Source: Candidatus Melainabacteria bacterium
GTDB lineage: Bacteria > Cyanobacteriota > Vampirovibrionia > Obscuribacterales > Obscuribacteraceae
DNA length: 64,000 nt
Direction of reading: 5' to 3'
Assembly: GCA_003153555.1 (NCBI GenBank)
Contig: PLZS01000086.1
Span: 1 to 64,000, forward strand
The position numbers were made by a program, and so were the translations under genes. The notes under the pieces were generated by a model. The model was not told the DNA's origin, did no database searches, and saw nothing but the letters and a program-made list of their open reading frames with translations. This document shows, piece by piece, positions 33,088 to 42,508 of this stretch. Every line of letters begins with the position of its first letter. The stretch's first letter is position 1.

Positions 33088-34359
33088 CTAAGCCATGCTC
33101 GTTTTAGCTAGATTTTCATAGATGTGGCCGGCATTTGAGGCTCGGTCACCCAGCGACGCACTGCGCTCGTATTTTGATTGGAAAGCTAAAGCGGCCTGCT
33201 GCGGAGTTTCGGCAGCTTTGATGGCGGCCATGGCGCCTTTTTCAGAGCCATTCAGCTCGTGCATGATGAAGTCTGCCTGCACGTGCCAATCTGTAACTGG
33301 CTTGCCTTCCGACTTCGCGAACGCTTCTAGTTCCGTTCTTCTGCCGCCTTCCCACTGGCAGAGACCGATCGCCCCTTCGCCCGAGTTGTACGCATTTGTC
33401 TTGAAGCTCGATTCAGTCTGGATGTTTCCTAATATGCCTGATGCCTGAGCCGGGCTAAAGCCTTTCTCGACGAAGTAGTCGTAAAGCTGTTTCGCTTGAA
33501 CCTGTTCGCCCGGTCCGAGAGGTGCGCCTGAGCTGCTCGTGCCACCGGTCTGTAGCGTGCCATCGCCTGCTCCGCCGCTTCCTTTGAACATACCGTTATT
33601 GTCGAATCCGCCGTTTCCTGCGAAACCGCCCGCGCCGCCGTCGCCACTGCCGCCGCCGCCGCCCGCGCCACCACTGCTGCCACTAACTCCGCGCGGAACG
33701 AATCCGTTCTCGGGAGGCGGAGCCGCAGGTTGATTCGGAGCTGGATTGAATGGAACAAAGTCAGGCAAATTCGGTTTGGCATTGACCAAGTCTGTCATCC
33801 AGGAAGGAACAGACTCGCCTGGATGCGCCTTCTGAAATAATCGAATCATGTCTTGCGCTGACTGCTTCTGCATCTGCGACTCATGTGTAATCGCGTCTCG
33901 CAGGCTCTTATTACCTGCCGGATCCTTGCTCTGGATCTCGATGTTGATACTGCCGTCCGGGCTTGGCGTAGCTTTAGGATTTGCCACCATTTGACCGTCG
34001 GGAGTGAAAAAGTAGTCGGGTTCTCTTTTCGCGTCAGTGTTTTCGCCAGGCGAGCTGAAGCGAATCGTCGAACCGTTGGAAATTGCTTGCTGAACTGGAG
34101 CCGGAATCTCAGGAGGTGATCCAGACCCAACGCTCACACGAGGTAGAGGCAAAACTTCAGCGACTTGCTGGTCGCCGGCTGTGGGTGCGGCTGCAGTCGT
34201 AATCGCTGCAGTTTCGCCGAGAGGAATCGCGGCATAAGGATGATTCTGCCCACTCCAAGCCTGGTCTCCGACCTTCGGCGTTGTTTTGTTGGTATCTTCG
34301 ATTGGTGGTGTTGTCATATTGATGGCTGAGCCTGTGGCGTTGGACGATGCGGTGGGCAC
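33088..34359 (-). CDS. Phage-tail-lysozyme-domain protein with Gly-rich linker
   Basis: A 423-residue protein from GTG 34359, or from ATG 34317. The C-terminal ~135 residues match the phage tail lysozyme fold: YFVEKGFSPAQASGILGNIQ, TESSFKTNAYNSGEGAIGLC, QWEGGRRTELEAFAKSEGKP, with the catalytic Glu in QTESSF. The middle ~100 residues are a Gly/Ser linker around VSGSSGGAGGGGGSGDGGAG. The N-terminal part is Pro/Thr-rich. There is no signal peptide. No tail genes accompany it, so it is probably a host-owned peptidoglycan hydrolase or toxin-type effector rather than a prophage gene. Confidence 0.8.
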   Translation of the reverse strand: MPTASSNATGSAINMTTPPIEDTNKTTPKVGDQAWSGQNHPYAAIPLGETAAITTAAAPTAGDQQVAEVLPLPRVSVGSGSPPEIPAPVQQAISNGSTIRFSSPGENTDAKREPDYFFTPDGQMVANPKATPSPDGSINIEIQSKDPAGNKSLRDAITHESQMQKQSAQDMIRLFQKAHPGESVPSWMTDLVNAKPNLPDFVPFNPAPNQPAAPPPENGFVPRGVSGSSGGAGGGGGSGDGGAGGFAGNGGFDNNGMFKGSGGAGDGTLQTGGTSSSGAPLGPGEQVQAKQLYDYFVEKGFSPAQASGILGNIQTESSFKTNAYNSGEGAIGLCQWEGGRRTELEAFAKSEGKPVTDWHVQADFIMHELNGSEKGAMAAIKAAETPQQAALAFQSKYERSASLGDRASNAGHIYENLAKTSMA

Positions 34360-34479
34360 CCCAAATATAGTCCAAAAAACCGCCCCTTGTCAAGTTAAAG
34401 GCGCTCGTATAATCCGGGGTAAAGGCTTGTGAACAGTCCGCCTAGCAGGATCTGAGTCTGTTGGTTCGTCGGAAGAGCT

Positions 34480-34625
34480 GCTGGAGTTACGGGAGAGCTG
34501 TCGGACTGAGGCGAGACTCGTTGGAGCCATGAGATCGGTCTGATTCACGAGGTCGGCGGGCTCAGTCGACAGCTGGTGGATCCATGAGAGATGTCCGACT
34601 TGGGCGAGAGCAGTCAGTCGGAATC
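34480..34625. repeat. Degenerate G-rich repeat region
   Basis: Between the lysozyme-domain gene and the receiver gene lies non-coding DNA with imperfect repeats. GGAGCCATGAGATCGGTCTG (from ~34523) is echoed by GGATCCATGAGAGATGTCCG (from ~34577), and TCGGACTGAGGCGAGA by CCGACTTGGGCGAGAG. It could fold strongly as RNA. No known ncRNA family was recognised. Confidence 0.4.
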
Positions 34626-34641
34626 TGAGGTTCTCCCCACT

Positions 34642-35010
34642 TTAACCTGGAAGCCAGCGCGCAAGGATTTTTTCCAGATCAGCCAAACGCACCGGTTTGA
34701 ATACGAAATCATTCATACCAGCGTCAATACAGCTTTGCTTATCAGGATTCGCCGTCATAGCAATTACCGGAGTGTATGCTTCCTTCTTGCCATCTTCGAA
34801 ATCGCGAATTGCCCTGGTTGCTTCCAACCCATTCATGTGCGGCATTTGCACGTCCATGATAATCAAACCGTATTTTGTGGTGCGCGCTTTCTCAATTGCT
34901 TCCTGTCCGTTCGTTGCCAAATGGCATTCGAAGCCGAGTTCGGTAAGCTGACGTTTGGTTAAAAATCTCAGCGTTAGATCATCTTCTGCCACCAATATAG
35001 GCAGCCTCAT
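34642..35010 (-). CDS. Single-domain response regulator (CheY-like)
   Basis: ATG 35010 overlaps the stop of the kinase gene (ATGA), so translation is coupled and the start is set; the longer frame inside the kinase is not used. The 122-residue receiver has the acidic pocket in ILVAEDDL, the phospho-acceptor aspartate in [12 protein letters not shown], the switch threonine in [12 protein letters not shown] and the lysine in [12 protein letters not shown]. There is no output domain, so it signals by protein contact. It is the direct partner of the MEDS-domain kinase upstream. Confidence 0.92.
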   Translation of the reverse strand: MRLPILVAEDDLTLRFLTKRQLTELGFECHLATNGQEAIEKARTTKYGLIIMDVQMPHMNGLEATRAIRDFEDGKKEAYTPVIAMTANPDKQSCIDAGMNDFVFKPVRLADLEKILARWLPG

Positions 35011-36464
35011 GTTGGCACTCCACAACTTTGGAGTTGTAGCGGCACATCGAACCAAAAAGTGGAGCCCTTTCCGGGGTTGCTGTTGACCCCGATTTTGCCA
35101 GCCATGAGTTCAACCATGCGCTTGCATAAAGTGAGTCCCAGCCCTGTTCCGCCTTGCTTTCTGGTGGTCGATCCGTCAATTTGCACGAACAATTGAAAGA
35201 GAGAATCTTGGTCTTCTATGGAAATTCCAGTGCCTGTGTCAGTCACTGAGAATCGAAGCAAGTAAACGTTTTCAGATTTTTGATTGCAGGCTACGTGTAT
35301 GTCGACGCTGCCCTCATCGGTGAATTTGATCGCATTCTGCACCAGATTTTGCAAAATCTGTCGGATCCGGTCACCATCCCCGATTCCATGCGTAAAGGCG
35401 TGCGATTCCAGGTGCTGAGTAAGCGCGATTTGCTTATTGGCTGCCGCGATCGAAAAAGATTTGACCACATCTTGAACGATTTGATCTATTTCAAATGGTT
35501 CATGCACGATCTCTATTTTCCCTGCCTCCAGTTTCGACAGGTCGAGCAAATCATTCACCAGTCGCATCAGATTAATTGAAGACTGCAGAACATGCTCGGC
35601 AGTTTCCTTGGCAATTCCTTCTGTCTCGCGCGTCAGCAACTCGCTTAAGCCAAGAATCCCACTCATCGGCGTGCGAATCTCGTGGCTGATGTTAGCTACA
35701 AATTGGGATTTTAAGTCATTGGCTTTAATTGCCTGATTGCGGGCCATTTCCAATTCGAGGTTTTGTCTGGAAAGCTCTTTCTCTGCCTTTCTCAATCGAT
35801 TGATCAAAGTGAGATTATCCAACATCGCCTGCAAATCAAGCCCCGAATCTCCTTCTACGAAATCGTTGGGATTGATAAAGTTTGTGTTGTGAAGAAGCTC
35901 ATCATTGGCCATTACAATCGGGTGCGCATGAATCACTCCCTTCAGTTGTTCAGGACTAAATTTGCGCCGCTGATATTGGCAGATTACGGATACAGGATTG
36001 ATGCTCGTAAAGTTGTTCAGCCGCGATTCATATGATACTAAAACGTCGCATCCTGGATGACCGCGCAAAGCCCAGGTCATTTCCACAGCGGCTCGGAGAC
36101 CTTTAAATCCTTTCCCGTTCGCTTCCCGAATGGCGTGTGACCAATAGGACAGCATCTTCTGCTCTTCAAAACAGTCATCTTTTATGTGCGCGTCTTTAGT
36201 GTTGATGACCAAGAAGGCTTCTTTGTCAATGTAAGACTGTAGATCGAAACCGCCAGACTCCATGGCAGTGATGACAAATTGTTCTGTATTCTCATCGACG
36301 AAATAGATACAGCGCTCACCTAGCAGCAGTCCGGCACGCAAATAAGGAACGAACGAATTAGTTAGCTCATCTGTGGTTTCATAAATCAAACACGGATGAT
36401 CATGCTGTGCTAATGCACTCGAATCGTTCTCTGCAAAGGACTCTTGAGTCTGTATAGATGCCAA
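35007..36464 (-). CDS. MEDS-domain histidine kinase
   Basis: A 485-residue soluble kinase. Residues ~20-190 are a MEDS (DcmR-type sensory) domain: [20 protein letters not shown], then [20 protein letters not shown] and [21 protein letters not shown] short coiled coil leads to HisKA ([20 protein letters not shown]) and a HATPase with [23 protein letters not shown] and [13 protein letters not shown]. All catalytic boxes are present. MEDS domains are known from methylotroph and methanogen sensors, with ligands mostly undefined. The receiver gene overlaps its end by 4 nt, making a compact two-gene phosphorelay. Confidence 0.92.
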   Translation of the reverse strand: MASIQTQESFAENDSSALAQHDHPCLIYETTDELTNSFVPYLRAGLLLGERCIYFVDENTEQFVITAMESGGFDLQSYIDKEAFLVINTKDAHIKDDCFEEQKMLSYWSHAIREANGKGFKGLRAAVEMTWALRGHPGCDVLVSYESRLNNFTSINPVSVICQYQRRKFSPEQLKGVIHAHPIVMANDELLHNTNFINPNDFVEGDSGLDLQAMLDNLTLINRLRKAEKELSRQNLELEMARNQAIKANDLKSQFVANISHEIRTPMSGILGLSELLTRETEGIAKETAEHVLQSSINLMRLVNDLLDLSKLEAGKIEIVHEPFEIDQIVQDVVKSFSIAAANKQIALTQHLESHAFTHGIGDGDRIRQILQNLVQNAIKFTDEGSVDIHVACNQKSENVYLLRFSVTDTGTGISIEDQDSLFQLFVQIDGSTTRKQGGTGLGLTLCKRMVELMAGKIGVNSNPGKGSTFWFDVPLQLQSCGVPT

Positions 36465-36841
36465 TCGCTAGCCTCTGTTCCTAATATGAGAATTGTAGCA
36501 TTTTAAAGTGCATAGCCGTCTGAGGCAGACTGAACCTCTGAGGCGCACGTCCATTATCATCACGCGGATTTACTCGTTCCCGTGAGTGTCGTAGCATCAT
36601 ATATGGTGTCATCACAAACTGAATTGCCACCACCCTGAGCTTTATACCGCTGATAACCTCTTCTCTCAAACATCTGTTTAGCTGTTTGCATGAGCACGGT
36701 AGTGATTCTTCAAGCAACCCTCGATCATTTGCTGGTATGAGAGCTATTCGTCGAATTGAGTCATACACAAAAAGGTTAGTGGATTTTGTTGAACTAAATC
36801 GCGCATTTTACCTGTTCTGGCCCGCTGTCTGATGAACGCAC
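36465..36841. other. Intergenic region upstream of the MEDS kinase
   Basis: No convincing gene. Open frames here lack ribosome sites and recognisable protein text. The right part may contain the promoter of the minus-strand kinase operon. Confidence 0.4.
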
Positions 36842-37488
36842 CTAAAACAATGTGGTACAACCACCCACATCCAAAAGGATCGGCACTGGTTTGGAGCTAT
36901 ACTCAACCTCGTCGACAACCATTTGTTGCGGTCCCGAACGACGCGAGTTGCCTTCAAAATAGAACGAAAATTTCTCAATGGTATTCCCAGAATGCAGCAT
37001 TGACTTCGGACCAATCAAATCTTGACTCTGGATACTGACCCACTTCAAATTAGGTATAGGAGCATCTTTAAGAGGAATGTTTGGCAAGTTTGAAATCGGC
37101 GACGGCCCGATCGTAAACTCTTCAACCTCTCCAGGTTTCATTTTCACATGTAAGAAGAAAGTTCCTTGATTGTTTGGGCCAATCAACAAGAGTGTAGTTC
37201 CAAGTTGACCGACCGTGAGACCAGAAACTCCCTCAAGATCGAATCCCGCAGATTCACGTGGTCCAAATGATGTTAACTTCGTCCGTCCTTTCTTCTCATT
37301 ACCAGCAAATTCGGCACATTTGCCTTAAGGAGCATAACGGGTACCTCAAGTTGAACTAAAATGATGTCGAACTCCAACATCAAAAAGCAGTTCGCCAGTA
37401 TATCATTACATCCTTTGGGAAAGTCCAAGCTTGCGATACAGCATAGAAAAATAAACAATCTCGATCGATACTCAAGATTATCTGGCAT
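36842..37488 (-). pseudogene. Frameshifted gene of unknown function
   Basis: Two frames join if one shift is allowed near 37310-37320. The 5' frame starts at 37488 (MPDNLEYRSRLFIFLCCIAS) and runs to VMLLKANVPNLLVM. The 3' frame continues as FAGNEKKGRTKLTSFGPRES, then LTVGQLGTTLLLIGPNNQG and ends with PVPILLDVGGCTTLF at 36842. The 3' part has beta-sheet character and reads like a real extracytoplasmic domain; the joined N-terminus has a hydrophobic segment like a signal anchor. No family is known. If the shift is not real, the downstream piece would start at a TTG (37189). Confidence 0.4.
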
Positions 37489-37545
37489 TTTGATATCTAT
37501 CGCCAGCGCCGCAAATGAGGCTCAATTATTTTAACGCACGATCGA

Positions 37546-38634
37546 TTGACCAGTTCTGACGATGCGCGGTTCGCCAGATACGGCGCTGTCTCCACCTCGT
37601 TATCACTACTTAGTGACAGGCAGATCCAAGAGCTTTTGGATCAATCTGCTTTGGTTCATTCTGGAATTGGTGGCACCGCTACATCGCTTGAGATCGAGGG
37701 CATTCGGGTTTTTGCGAAGCAGGTTCCGCTCACTGACCTGGAGAGGCGCCCCGAAAACGTCATGTCGACAGGCAATACGTTTGGACTTCCTGCTCAATTT
37801 CATTACGGGATAGTTTCGCTTGGGTTTGGCGCATGGCGAGAGTTGGCATCGCATACCATGACGACCAATTGGGTACTTGCTCGACAGTGTGAGAGCTTTC
37901 CGCTCTTGTATCACTGGAGAGTGTTGACAGGGCAGCCGCGCATAGCACCAACTTCTGAAGTACAAAGAGAATTGTCGCAGATGGTCGAGTATTGGCAAGG
38001 TGCCTCATCTGTTCGACTTAGACTTAAGGAAGTCGAGCAGTCGACTGCTCGCGTTGTACTTTTTCTCGAACACATTCCTCAGAATCTCTTGGAATGGCTG
38101 AATCTGCAACTTGCCATTGGTGAGGATGCCATCTCTTCTGCATGTGCAATGTTGGAGCGAAGTCTTAGGACCGAAGTATCCTTCATGAATTCAAGCGGAC
38201 TTTTGCACTTGGATGCGCACTCTAAGAACATTCTGACAGATGGACAACGTATCTATTTTGCGGACTTCGGTTTGGCGGTGTCATCGAGATTTGAACTCTC
38301 CGATGATGAAGTGGTTTTTGTTAAACTAAATCGTCTGCATGATTCATGTCATACGATCACGCAATTCGTCAATTGGTTGGTCACCGCCCTTGGTGGTACT
38401 TCTGTAAGCAGTATCGAAAACCGAAATGAGTTCATAACGCGAGTTGCTAATGGTGACGAAGTAAATCTTGAACCATCAGAAGCGTCAGTCATCATCAAGC
38501 GTTACGCGCCAATTGCCGTCATCTTCAACCAGTTCTATCGAGAGCTATATCTGGGACGAAGCAGCACACCATTTCCGGCCGCCGAGCTGGAGCAAGCGTG
38601 GAGCAGCATCGGGCTAGGTCACCATGAGAAATAG
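37546..38634 (+). CDS. Protein-kinase-fold protein of unknown target
   Basis: A 362-residue protein from TTG 37546; the frame is open only from 37519, so no ATG start exists upstream. The kinase-like catalytic loop is SGLLHLDAHSKNILTDG (HxDxxxxN with Asp as base) and the metal loop is IYFADFGLAVS. The N-terminal lobe is atypical: no clear glycine loop, but VFAKQVPL could carry the ATP-binding lysine. This arrangement is closer to aminoglycoside-phosphotransferase or RIO-type kinases than to Hanks kinases. No signal or membrane segment. Neighbours give no hint of substrate. Confidence 0.7.
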   Translation: MTSSDDARFARYGAVSTSLSLLSDRQIQELLDQSALVHSGIGGTATSLEIEGIRVFAKQVPLTDLERRPENVMSTGNTFGLPAQFHYGIVSLGFGAWRELASHTMTTNWVLARQCESFPLLYHWRVLTGQPRIAPTSEVQRELSQMVEYWQGASSVRLRLKEVEQSTARVVLFLEHIPQNLLEWLNLQLAIGEDAISSACAMLERSLRTEVSFMNSSGLLHLDAHSKNILTDGQRIYFADFGLAVSSRFELSDDEVVFVKLNRLHDSCHTITQFVNWLVTALGGTSVSSIENRNEFITRVANGDEVNLEPSEASVIIKRYAPIAVIFNQFYRELYLGRSSTPFPAAELEQAWSSIGLGHHEK

Positions 38635-38926
38635 TAATTACAGCAGCTTATGCCGACTCTGGTTTGCTAACTTTTGTAGTCTTAGGTGCGGTGCACGAAG
38701 GGTCCGTACCGAAAGCTGTAACTACTTTTGAAACCGCTTCGAAGCCCGCCGCAGTTTGTTTGCGTAGTGCAACAATTTACGTAACTTGGCAGGACAAGTG
38801 ATATTATCGCCGCAGATTCTTGTAGTGCAGACCTTATTCCCTTCACCTGAGATAGAGTGGATAGTGCCATCGGTTACGTCGCTGGATTTTAAATCCGTTT
38901 TGCGAACAGACGTAGGAAAGATTGCC

Positions 38927-40519
38927 ATGATATTGGGCATCTGTTACGTCGGTTTACTTGCGTCCTTGTTTTGTTTTGGCATCGTTGATCCAAGCGATGG
39001 ATATTACTCCGAAGCGTCTCGTGAGATGTTAGAGCGGGGGGATTACTCCACACCAACTTTGTATTACAAGCCGTTCTACGAAAAACCGATAGCAATCTAT
39101 TGGTTGGTAATTGCCTCGTATAAATTGTTTGGTGTACATGAATTCGCTGCCAGGCTACCTTCTGCATTCGCAGCAATCATCTGCTCTTTGGTAGTTTTAA
39201 AGATATTACGCGATTTAAATCTCAAACGCGCCGGAGTGTTGAGTGCGTTGGTTTTAATCGGAATGCCGTTATACGCGATCGTTGGACGATTGTGTCTTAC
39301 AGATATGCTGTTCTCTGCGAATTTTAGTATTGCCATTCTTTCGTTGTTTGCTTATTCGAGTGGAGCAAAAAAGCATTACTTGTGGTTGGCATATGTGACA
39401 TTAGCGTTGGCATTCCTCACGAAAGGTCCAATTGCAGTTGTTCTGGGCGGATTGATTACAGCTGCATATTTGTGCGTTTTGGCTTCGGGCCCCTTGCGCA
39501 AATTTAGCGTCAACCAAAAAAATGCACCATGGTGGCATAACTGGTGGCGTCAACTATGGTATCTCAACCCGCTCATCGGAATCCTAATTATTCTTGCTAT
39601 TAATTTGCCTTGGTATTTGACAGAGAACATCCGATCTCATGGTGCTTTCTTTCAAGAATTTTTTATTCGACAGCATCTCGGGCGAGTTACTGGACACGTT
39701 AACCACCAGGAGCCGTGGTATTTCTACATTCCGGTTCTGTTAGCGGGAACCGCTCCCTGGCAGCTGTTCCTTAGCGGATTTCTGGCACCTAAACGCCAAA
39801 TCCTAAAACGTTATACTCTGCGAGCAGATCTCGCCAAGCTGTGCATTATCTGGATAGTTGTGGTGTTTGGCATTTTCAGTGCTTCAGTTGCTAAATTGCC
39901 AACCTACGTAGAGCCGGCCATGGTGCCATCGGCAATACTGGTGGCGATGGGCATGGAGTACTTGATCCGGCTTCGACGAGCCAAACAATTGCGTATCATC
40001 GCAATTTGCATCTGTACTCTTTTGCTCGGTAGTCTGATTCCTTTGTCACTCGTGCATGGGCTCTGGAATGACTATGCGGATCTAATAGCAATCATCATTT
40101 CCATCGTTGGCTTCACTGCCATATCAGGATTTCTCATGCTAAGGGAGGTCAATCTTTCTCGCCTTGTTTATACTCTCAGTGCTTGTTATGCCTTAGGCAC
40201 CACTGCTGGAATAGCAACCATATTGCATGGCTATGATGAGTTGAAGAGCGCTCCGATGCGACGCTTATTTGTCTCAGTGGCTGATACTGGTGGTAGTGTC
40301 GCGACTGTCATGCACGCTTCACCTGCCGCTCTGTTTTATTCGCACAAGCCCATTCCTTTGATTGGCTCAACCAAGGATTATTACGACTACCTTGCGCACT
40401 ACCCCGCACCTCATTTTGTGATCACTCCAACGGAAGTGGCGCCATTAATAAGTGTCGTCTGTCCTGGGCTGGTAAAGATTAAACAACAAGGAAACTGGTG
40501 CCTTTTTCAGCATCTTTAA
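38927..40519 (+). CDS. ArnT/PMT-like membrane glycosyltransferase
   Basis: A GT-C-fold enzyme of about 530 residues from ATG 38927, which has AGGA about 10-13 nt upstream and lies just before TM1; a TTG at 38786 would add 47 residues. The catalytic first loop is FGIVDPSDGYYSEASREMLE, then YYKPFYEKPIAIYWLV, as in ArnT and other lipid-linked sugar transferases. About 11-12 membrane helices follow, with family text YVTLALAFLTKGPIAVVLGG and a C-terminal soluble part. It should move a sugar from polyprenyl phosphate to an acceptor on the periplasmic side, perhaps lipid or glycan. The acceptor is unknown. Confidence 0.85.
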   Translation: MILGICYVGLLASLFCFGIVDPSDGYYSEASREMLERGDYSTPTLYYKPFYEKPIAIYWLVIASYKLFGVHEFAARLPSAFAAIICSLVVLKILRDLNLKRAGVLSALVLIGMPLYAIVGRLCLTDMLFSANFSIAILSLFAYSSGAKKHYLWLAYVTLALAFLTKGPIAVVLGGLITAAYLCVLASGPLRKFSVNQKNAPWWHNWWRQLWYLNPLIGILIILAINLPWYLTENIRSHGAFFQEFFIRQHLGRVTGHVNHQEPWYFYIPVLLAGTAPWQLFLSGFLAPKRQILKRYTLRADLAKLCIIWIVVVFGIFSASVAKLPTYVEPAMVPSAILVAMGMEYLIRLRRAKQLRIIAICICTLLLGSLIPLSLVHGLWNDYADLIAIIISIVGFTAISGFLMLREVNLSRLVYTLSACYALGTTAGIATILHGYDELKSAPMRRLFVSVADTGGSVATVMHASPAALFYSHKPIPLIGSTKDYYDYLAHYPAPHFVITPTEVAPLISVVCPGLVKIKQQGNWCLFQHL

Positions 40520-40710
40520 ATCGAGCTTTTTGGCTCCGAAACCACAGGCTCAGAAGCTTATAGGCATCTTATTCTTGCCTGGTTCATTTAACGATTGATG
40601 ATGACAAGTACAATATTTGTTTAATACCCTCTGTTTTCTGCGACTATTGAATCATTGCGTCTTGAGGGTTCATGCACCTACCGTGAACATCCAATTGAGG
40701 TTAGAGACTG

Positions 40711-42438
40711 ATGCGCTACATGGCCTTAGCTTGCGACTACGATGGCACGCTAACAACCGATGACAAGCCGAACCCTGAGGTTCTGGGCAAGCTCAGGCAG
40801 CTTCGAGCTTCTGGCCGGAAAGTCATATTGGTGACCGGTAGAACGCTTGAACAGCTACTCGAATCCTGTCAAGAACTAGATACCTTTGACAGCATTGTTC
40901 TAGAGAACGGGGCTGTTCTCTACGATCCCCGAATAAACAGCAGCCGACTGCTTTGCGCGCCTCCACCGCCCGGCTTCATCTCGAAGTTGAAGAAGAAAGG
41001 CGTATCCAATATGACGGTCGGAGAAGCAATCATCGCTACTTGGTCTCCCCATGACGCGGCGGTGCTGGCTGTTATTAGAAGTCTGGGACTCGATTTACAA
41101 CTGAGTTTTAATCGCGGCGCTATCATGATTTTGCCACCAGGTGTAAACAAGGCGTCAGGCTTACAAGTCGCGCTTGACGAGCTTGGACTCTCACCTCACA
41201 ACGTGGTTGGGGTTGGCGATGCTGAGAATGATCATATTTTCTTGTCAATGTGCAAGTGTTCGGTTGCAGTTGCTAACGCCACCAAGTTGGTGAAGCGTGA
41301 TGCTGACTGGGTTCTGGAAAAAAGTGAAGCTGACGGGGTATGCGACCTCATTGACCAGCTTCTGGATAACGATCTGCAAAAACTCCGCTTGGAGATGGTT
41401 AGGTCGAGATTGCCTATTGGCACTTCGAGTCAAGGTCCCGTCTCAATTGACGCTTACAACAGCAGGGTGCTGATCGCCGGACCCTCTCGTAGTGGCAAGT
41501 CTCGATTGACCTGCGGGCTTTTGGAAAGATTGGCAGCGGAACGCTATCAGTTCGTGGTGGTTGATCCTGAAGCGGATTTTGATGGATTTCCCGGGGCGGT
41601 GACATTGGGAAGCACCACAAATGCACCAGATGTGGAGCACGTTGTGTTGGCTCTCAACAATCCAGAAAATAGAGTCACAGTCAATCTGGTCGGCTTGAAT
41701 TTTGCAGAGCGTCCACCGTACTTTGCGCGTCTCTTAAACGCCATCCAAGACCTTCGCCTCTCGACCGGTCGACCGCATTGGTTCGTAGTGGAAGAGGCGC
41801 ACCATATGTTGTATCCGGATTGGAAACACACAAACGAGGCGCTTCCAAGAGATTTTCCCGGATTGCTTTTAGTTACTGTTCACCCCTCCGAACTCTCGCC
41901 AGCGATCCTCTCTAACATTGATACTGTGATAGCGACTGGACGCGATGCACACGAAGTAATCAACGACTTTGCTCGCGCTCAAACATTGAAGATTCCCACT
42001 TTCGAACCTATCGTTTTAGAGCGCGATGAGGCCCTGTTGTGGCTCAGATCGTCGCCAGATTCCGTTGTGAAAGTACGATTGCTACCTACTATTCACGAAC
42101 ACCGGCGTCATTTGCGTAAATACGCGCAAGGTGATGTCGGCTATCAAAGAAGCTTCTTTTTTACTGGACCAGACTTTCGCTTGAATTTGCAAGCAAGCAA
42201 CTTAAGGATATTTGTGCGCATCGCAGATGGTGTCGATGATGAAACCTGGTTGTTTCATTTGCGTGAAGGGCATTACGCTATGTGGTTCCAGGAGGTAATC
42301 AAAGATCAAGAGCTTGCAGAATTAGCGAATTCGTTTTCAGACAGTCACGCATCGGCGACACAAAGCCGCGTGGCAATAAGCAATTTTATACACACGAGAT
42401 ATACTCTGCCGGAACGTCCAAGCCTCTTTGGTACCTAA
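40711..42438 (+). CDS. HAD phosphatase fused to HerA/DUF87-like ATPase
   Basis: A 575-residue fusion with GAGG-type Shine-Dalgarno upstream of ATG 40711. Residues ~1-215 are a HAD-IIB hydrolase (motif I CDYDGTLTTDD, motif II VILVTGRT, lysine in GVNKASGLQVAL, motif IV VVGVGDAENDHIFL). Residues ~235-470 are a P-loop ATPase with Walker A in IAGPSRSGKSRLTCGLLERL, Walker B in HWFVVEEAHHMLYPD and VTVHPSELSPAIL after it, like HerA/DUF87 helicase-type ATPases. The last ~100 residues form a small domain containing WLFHLREGHYAMWFQEVIKD. Both active sites look intact. Sugar or nucleotide phosphatase activity coupled to an ATPase is inference; the substrate is unknown. Confidence 0.88.
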   Translation: MRYMALACDYDGTLTTDDKPNPEVLGKLRQLRASGRKVILVTGRTLEQLLESCQELDTFDSIVLENGAVLYDPRINSSRLLCAPPPPGFISKLKKKGVSNMTVGEAIIATWSPHDAAVLAVIRSLGLDLQLSFNRGAIMILPPGVNKASGLQVALDELGLSPHNVVGVGDAENDHIFLSMCKCSVAVANATKLVKRDADWVLEKSEADGVCDLIDQLLDNDLQKLRLEMVRSRLPIGTSSQGPVSIDAYNSRVLIAGPSRSGKSRLTCGLLERLAAERYQFVVVDPEADFDGFPGAVTLGSTTNAPDVEHVVLALNNPENRVTVNLVGLNFAERPPYFARLLNAIQDLRLSTGRPHWFVVEEAHHMLYPDWKHTNEALPRDFPGLLLVTVHPSELSPAILSNIDTVIATGRDAHEVINDFARAQTLKIPTFEPIVLERDEALLWLRSSPDSVVKVRLLPTIHEHRRHLRKYAQGDVGYQRSFFFTGPDFRLNLQASNLRIFVRIADGVDDETWLFHLREGHYAMWFQEVIKDQELAELANSFSDSHASATQSRVAISNFIHTRYTLPERPSLFGT

Positions 42439-42508
42439 CAGCCGGAGAATAATTTAGCCAGCGCGGTTTGAATTTCATTACCCAGGTTCGAGTATTACGC
42501 GACACTTA

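Noticed and set aside
33088..34359. Prophage
   Set aside because: Only one lysozyme-type domain is present; no capsid, tail, terminase or integrase gene lies nearby.
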